DNA of 64,000 nucleotides from Futiania mangrovi (GTDB taxonomy: Bacteria > Pseudomonadota > Alphaproteobacteria > Futianiales > Futianiaceae), in NCBI RefSeq assembly GCF_024158125.1, contig NZ_JAMZFT010000003.1, forward strand, positions 372,001-436,000. The letters run 5' to 3'. Each line of letters starts with the position of its first letter. The stretch's first letter is position 1. Of the stretch, positions 9,437 through 15,890 are shown in pieces. The position numbers and the translations under genes are program-made. The notes under the pieces were generated by a model. The model was not told the DNA's origin. It searched no databases and was given only the letters and a program-made list of their open reading frames with translations.

Positions 9437-10567
9437 TCACGCGCCCGGCGCAAACGGCATCGCGACCGCCTCCCCCGCCGCCCAGCGGGGGATGGCGTCC
9501 GCGTCCGCTGCCCCGTGGAACGCGGCGGCAACCGCCTCGCCCAGCAGCGGGCCGAACTTGAAGCCGTGGCCGGAGAAGCCGGCCATCACCCAGGCCTTTT
9601 CGCCCAGGGGCTCGACCACGAAGCGTTCCTCCGGCGCGACCGTGTAGAAGCATGCCTTCGACGCCGTCACGCGATAGCTGCCAAAGTCGCGGATGCGCTG
9701 GCGGGCGAGCGCGAGGATCGCCTCCACCTCGGCCTCTGCCGCTGCACGGTCGGCGTCCGGATCGCCGGTCATCGCAAAGCTGTGGTCGCCGAGCTTGATC
9801 TGCCCCTGCGCGTTCGGCGGCACGGCGTAGAAACCCCTGCCCGGGGCGATGTCGATCAGCAGCGGCGCGCGCGCCCACTCGTCGCGCCACGCGTCAGGTA
9901 CCTGCAGCCAGACGCTGACCTGGCGGGAGGGGATGGCACGCGGCGCGAGCGACGGCAGCAGCTTTGCGGCCCACGGCCCGCAAGCGATCACCAGCGAGTC
10001 GGCGGAGAGCGTGCCCTCGCCCGCCAACGTCACCGTGCCCTTGCCCGGATCGAGGTCCGTCACCTGTGCGCCCATCCGGATGCGGGCGCGCTTGGCCACC
10101 CAGCGCGCGAGGTCCGCCACGATCTCCCGCGCCTCCAGGATGCCGCCGGTCGGCGTCGTGAAGGCGGCGTGGATGTCGCCCATGTCGAACTGGGGATAGA
10201 GCCCCTCCAGCTCCGGCCCCGTGCGGCGCGAATAGGTGATGCCGCGGTCGCACATGAGGCCCTCGGCGCGGTGCGTCCAGTCCCCGTCCTCGAACGAGAG
10301 GCAGAGCGTGCCGCGCTCGGTGTAGTGCGTGCGGCCGATGTCCTGCCACACCCGGTCCCAGGCGGCGAAGGCGTCCTCCACCATGGCCGTGTAGCCCGCT
10401 TCCGCGCCATAGGGGTAGCGGATGAGCCGGCTTTCGTCGACGGAGGAGCCCGCCTCGTTCGGCACGCTGGCCGCCTGCTCCAGCACAGTCACCTCGGCGC
10501 CGCGCTGGATCAGCGCGCGCGCAGCGGACAGCCCCATGATCCCTGCACCGATGACGATCGCGCGCAT
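9437..10567 (-). CDS. Sarcosine oxidase / N-methyltryptophan oxidase-like flavoenzyme
   Basis: This 376-residue FAD-dependent amine oxidase of the monomeric sarcosine oxidase family starts with the dinucleotide fold VIGAGIMGLSAARAL. The segment KACFYTVAPEERFVVEPL matches the site that carries the covalently bound FAD cysteine, and SGHGFKFGPLLG near the C-terminus is the conserved flavin-contact motif. The enzyme would oxidise an N-methylated amino acid to the demethylated amine, formaldehyde and hydrogen peroxide; which one is unknown. The ATG lies one base from the stop of the upstream threonine aldolase gene, so the two are probably one transcript. Confidence 0.85.
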   Translation of the reverse strand: MRAIVIGAGIMGLSAARALIQRGAEVTVLEQAASVPNEAGSSVDESRLIRYPYGAEAGYTAMVEDAFAAWDRVWQDIGRTHYTERGTLCLSFEDGDWTHRAEGLMCDRGITYSRRTGPELEGLYPQFDMGDIHAAFTTPTGGILEAREIVADLARWVAKRARIRMGAQVTDLDPGKGTVTLAGEGTLSADSLVIACGPWAAKLLPSLAPRAIPSRQVSVWLQVPDAWRDEWARAPLLIDIAPGRGFYAVPPNAQGQIKLGDHSFAMTGDPDADRAAAEAEVEAILALARQRIRDFGSYRVTASKACFYTVAPEERFVVEPLGEKAWVMAGFSGHGFKFGPLLGEAVAAAFHGAADADAIPRWAAGEAVAMPFAPGA

Positions 10568-10568
10568 G

Positions 10569-11603
10569 TCAGGCAGCCTTCCTCATCCTGCGCACCTCGG
10601 CGACGAGCGCATCCACATCCTCCTCCCGCGTGGCGAAGGACGTGACGAAGCGGCGCACCTTCGCCCCGAACGGCCAGTCGTAGAAGACCGCGCCCGCGGC
10701 GCGCAGGGCGTCGGCCTCCTTCTGCTCCATGAGCGCGAAGACCTCGTTCGCCTCGACCGGCGCGGCGAAGCGCACGCCCGCCCCCTCCAGGCCCCGGGCC
10801 AGCCGGGCCGCGCGCGCGTTCGCCGTCGTGGCGAGGTCCTGCCACAGGCCGCCTTCGAGATAGGCGTCCATCTGCGCCGCCAGGAACCGCATCTTGGAGA
10901 ACAGGTGCCCGCCCCGCTTGCGCCGGAAGGCGAAGTCCGCCGCCTTCGTCTTGTCGAAGAAGACGACCGCCTCGACCCCCATGCAGCCGTTCTTGGTGCC
11001 GCCGACGACGACCGCGTCGACACCCGCCTTCCACGTCATCTCCGCGGGCGTGCAGCCGAGTGCGGCGACCGCGTTCGCAAAGCGCGCGCCGTCCATGTGG
11101 ACGGCCATGCCGGCGGCTTTCGCCCGGTCGGTGAGCGCGCGGATCCGGTCGAGCGAATAGACCGTGCCCCACTCCGTCACCTGGGTCAGCGACAGTACCG
11201 CCGGCTGCGGATTATGGACGTTGCCGCGCTGCAGATAGGTCAGAACATGGTCGAGCGCGGCCGGGTCGATCCGCCCCGCCTCACCCGGCAGCGGCCAGAG
11301 TTTCGCGCCACCGGTGTAGAACTCCGGCGCGCCCGCCTCGTCCACCTGGATGTGTGCGTGGTCGTGGCAATAGACGACACCGTAGGGCGGCGTCAGTACC
11401 GACAGCGCCAGCCCGTTCGCGGACGACCCCGTCGCGACCAGAAATGCCGTCACCTCGCGCTCGAACATCTCCGACAGGCGCGCCTCGACCCGCTTCGTCA
11501 GCGCGTCGGCGCCATAGCCGGACGTGTAGCCCGCGTTCGCGGCCACGATGGCGTCGAGGATCTGCGGGGCCACCCCGCTCGAATTGTCGCTCGCAAAGAA
11601 CAA
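10569..11603 (-). CDS. Low-specificity L-threonine aldolase
   Basis: This PLP enzyme of the beta-eliminating lyase family cleaves L-threonine or L-allo-threonine to glycine and acetaldehyde. Family marks are FASDNSSG at the N-terminus, AHIQVDEAGAPEF, HMDGARFANA, and the PLP lysine in VVVGGTKNGCMG. I choose a TTG start at 11603 because GGAGGG lies nine bases upstream and the protein then begins LFFASDN, as family members do (344 residues). An ATG at 11654 is in frame but would add 17 residues without resemblance to the family. The product glycine side and the downstream sarcosine-oxidase-like gene suggest linked one-carbon/amine metabolism (inference). Confidence 0.87.
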   Translation of the reverse strand: MFFASDNSSGVAPQILDAIVAANAGYTSGYGADALTKRVEARLSEMFEREVTAFLVATGSSANGLALSVLTPPYGVVYCHDHAHIQVDEAGAPEFYTGGAKLWPLPGEAGRIDPAALDHVLTYLQRGNVHNPQPAVLSLTQVTEWGTVYSLDRIRALTDRAKAAGMAVHMDGARFANAVAALGCTPAEMTWKAGVDAVVVGGTKNGCMGVEAVVFFDKTKAADFAFRRKRGGHLFSKMRFLAAQMDAYLEGGLWQDLATTANARAARLARGLEGAGVRFAAPVEANEVFALMEQKEADALRAAGAVFYDWPFGAKVRRFVTSFATREEDVDALVAEVRRMRKAA

Positions 11604-11745
11604 GGGGACGCACCCTCCGGAGACCGGGAAAACAGCCACGGCATGACGGCTCATGCGCATCCATGCCGCTTCAGAACACAGGACCGGTGGCGCCAGTGTC
11701 AACCGCGCCCCGGTTCGCGCCTGCCATGCGGGAGGCGCCTGCGCC

Positions 11746-12192
11746 TCAGCCCAGGCTCTCGTCGACATAGCGGGCAAGCCGGTGCTCGGGCACGCCGCGT
11801 TCGCTGCGCACGCGCCCGCGCACGCTCGCGCCGGCGCGATGCACGCTCTCGGGGTCGCCCGTCACCAGCGGGTGCCAGTCCGGCAGGTTCCTGCCCTCCG
11901 ACAGCAGCCGGTAGGCGCACGTCGACGGCATCCAGGAGAGGTCGCCGATCTTCTCCGGCGTCAGCACCACGCACCCCGGCACCCGGCGGGCACGGTTGGC
12001 GTAGTCCGTGCAGCGGCACGCGGCGATGTCGAGCAGGCGGCAGGCAAGGCGCGTGTAGGCGATCTCGCCCGTGTCCTCGTCCTCCAGCTTGACGAGGCAG
12101 CACTTGGCGCAGCCGTCGCAGAGCGACTCCCACTCCGCGCGCGTCATCTCGCCGAGGCGCTTCGTCCGCCAGAAGGGCTCGTTCGTGGTCAT
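11746..12192 (-). CDS. YcgN/UPF0260-type cysteine-cluster protein
   Basis: This 148-residue protein of the UPF0260 (YcgN) family carries a cysteine cluster of the YkgJ type. Cysteines occur in [15 protein letters not shown] near residue 25, then in [18 protein letters not shown] and [10 protein letters not shown], a pattern suited to binding iron-sulfur or zinc. The family function is not established. The last 30 residues are arginine rich and lack cysteines. Its upstream neighbour is divergent and its downstream neighbour starts after a 142-base gap, so it is probably transcribed alone. Confidence 0.86.
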   Translation of the reverse strand: MTTNEPFWRTKRLGEMTRAEWESLCDGCAKCCLVKLEDEDTGEIAYTRLACRLLDIAACRCTDYANRARRVPGCVVLTPEKIGDLSWMPSTCAYRLLSEGRNLPDWHPLVTGDPESVHRAGASVRGRVRSERGVPEHRLARYVDESLG

Positions 12193-12320
12193 GCGCCCTC
12201 ACCTACCCCATCGGGACCCCGCTGCGTAAGCCCCGGCGCGCGCCCCCTTGGACAGGACGGCGCGGAACCCTATAACCGCCAAGGCATCAGGTGGCGGCAA
12301 CGCAAGGGAGCCCGCGCGGC

Positions 12321-13343
12321 ATGAGCGATACCCACACGACCGACGTGCTGATCGTGGGCGCAGGCCCGGTGGGCCTGTTCGCGATCTTCCAGTGCGGCAT
12401 GCTCGGCATGCGCTGCCATGTGGTGGACGCACTCGACGCCGCAGGCGGCCAGTGCACAGCGCTCTATCCCGAGAAGCCGATCTACGACATTCCGGGCTAT
12501 CCGCGGATCGAGGCGGGTGCGCTGGTCGACGAACTCGTGGCCCAGGCCGCGCCGTTCGAGCCCGTCTATCATCTCGGCCAGCAGGTCGTCGCGCTGGAGA
12601 AGCAGGCCGGCGGCGGCTTCCTTGCCGCGACCAACGCGGGCGCGCGGATTGCAGCGCGGGCTGTGATCGTCGCGGCGGGCGCGGGCGCGTTCGGCCCGAA
12701 CCGTCCGCCGCTGAACGACCTCGAGACCTTTGAGGCGACGGGTGCGGTGCGCTATTTCGTCACCCGCCGGGCGGATTTCGCGGGCAAGCGCGTCGTCGTC
12801 GCTGGCGGCGGCGATTCCGCGGTCGATTGGGCGGTGTCGCTGGCCGAGGTCGCTGCCCATGTCGCCATCGTCCACAGGCGCGACAAGTTCCGCGCCGCGC
12901 CGGAAATGGTCAGCCGCCTGCGCGGCCTCGCCGAAGCCGGCAAGGTGGAGATGGTCGTGCCCTTCCAGCTTTCCCGTCTGGAGGGGGAGAACGGAACGCT
13001 CGACACCGTGATCGTGAAGGATCTGGCGGGCGAGGAGCGGCGGCTCGTGGCCGATGTACTCCTGCCCTTCTACGGCCTTGCCATGACGCTGGGACCGATC
13101 GCGGATTGGGGTCTCGGGCTCGAGCGCAACCACGTGCTGATCGACCAGGCGACGGCCGAGACCAATGTGCCCGGCATCTTCGCGGTCGGCGACATCGCAA
13201 CCTATCCGCACAAGCTGAAGCTGATCCTCACGGGCTTCGCCGAGGCGGCGTCCGCCGCGCACGCCATCCATCCGCTCGTCCATCCGGGCGAGGCGCTGCA
13301 CTTCGAATATTCGACCACGAAGGGCGTACCAGGCGCGGCCTGA
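12321..13343 (+). CDS. Ferredoxin/flavodoxin--NADP+ reductase, thioredoxin-reductase-like type
   Basis: This 340-residue flavoprotein has two nucleotide folds: an FAD site VLIVGAGPVGLFAIFQCG at residues 9-26 and an NADPH site VVVAGGGDSAVDWAVS near residue 161. The C-terminal FAVGDIATYPHKLKL segment is the second FAD contact. The redox CxxC of thioredoxin reductase is absent, which places it in the YumC/Fnr2 group that moves electrons between NADPH and ferredoxin or flavodoxin. An ATG at 12321 fits family starts. The stop abuts the stop of the convergent maoC gene within a TGATCA sequence. Confidence 0.9.
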   Translation: MSDTHTTDVLIVGAGPVGLFAIFQCGMLGMRCHVVDALDAAGGQCTALYPEKPIYDIPGYPRIEAGALVDELVAQAAPFEPVYHLGQQVVALEKQAGGGFLAATNAGARIAARAVIVAAGAGAFGPNRPPLNDLETFEATGAVRYFVTRRADFAGKRVVVAGGGDSAVDWAVSLAEVAAHVAIVHRRDKFRAAPEMVSRLRGLAEAGKVEMVVPFQLSRLEGENGTLDTVIVKDLAGEERRLVADVLLPFYGLAMTLGPIADWGLGLERNHVLIDQATAETNVPGIFAVGDIATYPHKLKLILTGFAEAASAAHAIHPLVHPGEALHFEYSTTKGVPGAA

Positions 13344-13769
13344 TCAGGCGTTGCGCGAGGGCACCATCACGGTCGCCTCGCCCTCGGTCACCGGCTTGCC
13401 GCCGACAAGGCAGACGCAGTCCATGACCACGCGGCGCTTCTCCGCCACGATCTCGCGCACCGTGCAGCGCGCCGTCACCTCGTCGCCGATGCGGATGGGA
13501 GCGCGGAACTTCAGCGTCTGGCCGAGGTAGATCGTGCCCGGCCCGGGCAGCTTCGTGCCGAGAATGGTGGAGATGAACGCCCCCGACAGCATGCCGTGCG
13601 CGATGCGCCCGCCGAATGGCGTCGCCTTGGCGTACTCCTCGTCGAGGTGCACCGGGTTCGTGTCGCCGGAGACGCGGGCGAATGCCTCGATGTCCTCCGC
13701 CGTGACCGTGCGCACATAGTCGGCGCTCTGACCGACCTTCATGTCCTCGATGAACCAGCCGCCGCTCAT
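13344..13769 (-). CDS. MaoC-family (R)-specific enoyl-CoA hydratase
   Basis: This 141-residue hot-dog-fold hydratase of the MaoC/PhaJ type carries the hydratase-2 signature with catalytic Asp and His: SGDTNPVHLDEEYAKATPF, then GGRIAHGMLSG. The family hydrates trans-2-enoyl-CoA to (R)-3-hydroxyacyl-CoA. That can feed polyhydroxyalkanoate synthesis or beta-oxidation. The ATG at 13769 gives the family start; the frame remains open upstream to 13895 without homology. It ends directly against the reductase gene. Phasin and acetoacetyl-CoA ligase genes elsewhere in the window make a polyhydroxyalkanoate role plausible but not shown. Confidence 0.88.
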   Translation of the reverse strand: MSGGWFIEDMKVGQSADYVRTVTAEDIEAFARVSGDTNPVHLDEEYAKATPFGGRIAHGMLSGAFISTILGTKLPGPGTIYLGQTLKFRAPIRIGDEVTARCTVREIVAEKRRVVMDCVCLVGGKPVTEGEATVMVPSRNA

Positions 13770-13821
13770 GTTCCCTGCCCCTTCGATCTGGCGTTTCGCG
13801 CAGCGCCAGCCCGCAACAGGC

Positions 13822-13836
13822 TTAACCGTTTCTTCA
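13822..13836 (+). promoter_or_regulatory. Possible CtrA-like site upstream of cheY
   Basis: TTAA-CCGTTTC-TTCA matches seven of eight bases of the alphaproteobacterial CtrA consensus TTAA-N7-TTAA. It lies 61 to 76 bases before the cheY ATG. CtrA controls motility genes in many alphaproteobacteria, which is why the match is worth recording. One degenerate match is weak evidence. Confidence 0.3.
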
Positions 13837-13897
13837 AGCGGCGCTCCGTAACCTTTCGCACAGGATTTGACCGGCATCCAGACGCGACGGGACAAGA

Positions 13898-14284
13898 ATG
13901 ACCGTAGATACCTCCCTGCCGATCCTGGTGGTGGACGATTACCGCACGATGGTGCGGATCATCCGCAACCTGCTGAAGCAGATCGGGTTCGAGAACGTGG
14001 ACGAGGCGTCCGACGGCTCCGAGGCGCTGGAGAAGCTGAAGACCCGTCCCTTCGGCCTCGTCATTTCCGACTGGAACATGGCGCCCATGACCGGCCTGGA
14101 CCTGCTCAAGGCAGTGCGCGCCGAGGCCGCGCTGACGCGCCTTCCCTTCATCATGGTGACGGCCGAGAGCAAGGCCGACAACGTCATTGCCGCCAAGCAG
14201 GCCGGCGTCTCCAACTACATCGTCAAGCCGTTCAACGCGGCGACGCTCAAGGCGAAGATCCATGCCGTCCTCGGCGAGGGCTGA
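13898..14284 (+). CDS. cheY: Chemotaxis response regulator CheY
   Basis: This is a stand-alone receiver domain of 128 residues. The acid pocket is Asp13-Asp14 (LVVDDYRTM), the phosphoacceptor is Asp58 (VISDWNMAPMTG), the switch Thr lies in FIMVTAES, and the Lys in NYIVKPFNA completes the set. Phosphorylated CheY binds the flagellar switch. The next gene is a CheZ phosphatase whose start overlaps this gene by 23 bases, which supports a chemotaxis role over a generic single-domain regulator. No other che gene is in the window. Confidence 0.92.
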   Translation: MTVDTSLPILVVDDYRTMVRIIRNLLKQIGFENVDEASDGSEALEKLKTRPFGLVISDWNMAPMTGLDLLKAVRAEAALTRLPFIMVTAESKADNVIAAKQAGVSNYIVKPFNAATLKAKIHAVLGEG

Positions 14285-14933
14285 GACAGCCACCGGCCAC
14301 GTGCTGCGCGACCACGTCGCGGCGCTGGCGGACCATCTGCGCGCCAACCGCGCCGCACCGGTCTCCGTGGCCGAGGTGGCGGGCATCGCGGAGGTACTGA
14401 TCGGCTCGCTGCAAGCCTTCCTCGGCGGCCTCGACACGCGCCTCTATGCCGAATTCCGGGACATGGCGGACTATGTGGCGCGCGCGAAGGCGGAAATTCT
14501 AGCGCTTCAGCCGCGCGACCTGAAGGAGGAACAGCTACCCCGCGCCGGCCGCGAACTGACCGCCATCGTGTCGCAGACCGAGCAGGCGACCCATGCGATC
14601 ATGGAAGCCGCCGAAGCCCTGATGAACGCCCGGGCCGAGACGGTGGACGACTACCGCGCCCTGATCGACGCCAAGGTGACGGAAATCTTCGAGGCCTGCT
14701 CCTTCCAGGACATCACCGGACAGCGCATCGCCAAGGTCATCGAGACGCTCGACCACATCGACAGCCGCCTGACGGATCTGGTCCGCGTCACGTCCGAGAG
14801 CGGGGATGCGCCCGCCCCGCACGTACCTTCCGCACCTTCTGCCGGGACCGCCGCAAGGGTTTCCCTCCTGAACGGCCCCGCGCTTGACGGCGACGGGGTG
14901 AGCCAGGCACAGGTCGACGCCCTGCTGGGCTAG
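14262..14933 (+). CDS. cheZ: Protein phosphatase CheZ
   Basis: CheZ dephosphorylates CheY-P and so ends the signal at the flagellar motor. The 223-residue product has the long helical core and the catalytic segment ACSFQDITGQRIAKV. There Asp150 and Gln154 correspond to the Asp and the catalytic Gln of enterobacterial CheZ. The C-terminal SQAQVDALLG resembles the CheY-P-binding helix, joined by a proline/alanine-rich linker (about 178-205). The ATG at 14262 lies inside cheY and AAGGCGAAG precedes it. An in-frame GTG near 14301 is a possible shorter start. A convergent HAD gene ends three bases past the stop. Confidence 0.88.
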   Translation: MPSSARAETATGHVLRDHVAALADHLRANRAAPVSVAEVAGIAEVLIGSLQAFLGGLDTRLYAEFRDMADYVARAKAEILALQPRDLKEEQLPRAGRELTAIVSQTEQATHAIMEAAEALMNARAETVDDYRALIDAKVTEIFEACSFQDITGQRIAKVIETLDHIDSRLTDLVRVTSESGDAPAPHVPSAPSAGTAARVSLLNGPALDGDGVSQAQVDALLG

Positions 14934-14936
14934 GCG

Positions 14937-15830
14937 CTACCACGCAAGCCGGGCAAGAAAGCCCAGCGGCCGCGCGCCGATGTCCGCGCATGCCCGCGCC
15001 ACGCGCGCCGCGTCGGGCGTCTCCGCGCCGCCGAACTCCTCGGCATGCAGGCCGCCGGTGACGAGCACCGCGTCGATGCCCGCATCCCGCGCGCCCGCAA
15101 TGTCGGTGTGCAGGCCGTCGCCGATGGCGAGCAGGCGCGCACGGGGAACGGTCCCCCCGGGCAATTCGGCCAGCACCTCTTCCACCATCGCGTAAGCCTT
15201 GGGATAGGGCTTGCCGAGCCAGGCCACCTCACCGCCCATGCGCTCGTAAAGCTCGGCGATCGCGCCTGCGCAATAGACGACGCGGTCGCCGCGCATCACG
15301 CGCCGGTCGGGGTTCGCGCACAGCATCGGCAGCTTGCGCGCGAGCGCGGCCTCCAGCCTGTCGCGGTAGTCTTCGGGCCCTTCCGCCTCGTCGTCGTCGA
15401 GGCCGGAGCAGACGAGCGCCTGCGCCTCCTCCAGCCGGACGAGCGCGACGTCGAGGCCTTCGAAGATCGCGAGGTCGCGGTCCGGTCCGATGTGGTGAAC
15501 CTGCGCGCCCGGCCGCACTGCAAGCTCGGCGCGGGTAAGGTCGCCGGAAGAGACGATGGCGTCCCACGCGCCCCGGTCCACGCCGATGCGGGCAAGCTGC
15601 GCCGCCACCGAGCCGCGCGGCCGCGGTGCGTTCGACAGGAGCACCACACGTCCCCCGCCGGCACGGAAGCGGATCAGCGCGTCGACCGCGCTCTCATGGG
15701 GCGCGATGCCGTCGTGCACGACGCCCCAGAGATCGCAGACAAGCGCGTCGTAGCGACCCGCAAGGCTGGCGATGCCCGTCAGCGCGGGAACGGCAAATGG
15801 GGTGGAGGAAGGGTGTTCGGAAATGGTCAT
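14937..15830 (-). CDS. HAD-superfamily class IIA hydrolase (TIGR01459 type)
   Basis: This 297-residue HAD phosphatase is of the NagD-like class IIA group. Motif I reads VCDLWGVVHDG: the nucleophile Asp is present, but the usual second Asp of DxD is replaced by Trp. As I recall, this is normal for this alphaproteobacterial subfamily. Motif II is VVLLSNAPRPR, WLGKPYPKAY supplies the Lys, and AIGDGLHTDIAGARDAG is the C-terminal acidic motif. The substrate is unknown. The ATG at 15830 is preferred over 15839. It is convergent with cheZ, and the EAL-type gene ends 60 bases upstream on the same strand. Confidence 0.87.
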   Translation of the reverse strand: MTISEHPSSTPFAVPALTGIASLAGRYDALVCDLWGVVHDGIAPHESAVDALIRFRAGGGRVVLLSNAPRPRGSVAAQLARIGVDRGAWDAIVSSGDLTRAELAVRPGAQVHHIGPDRDLAIFEGLDVALVRLEEAQALVCSGLDDDEAEGPEDYRDRLEAALARKLPMLCANPDRRVMRGDRVVYCAGAIAELYERMGGEVAWLGKPYPKAYAMVEEVLAELPGGTVPRARLLAIGDGLHTDIAGARDAGIDAVLVTGGLHAEEFGGAETPDAARVARACADIGARPLGFLARLAW

Positions 15831-15890
15831 GGGGCGCACATAGACCCTTGCGCCCCATGCCTCGTCAAGTGTGTCGGGCGGAAGCCGGGA

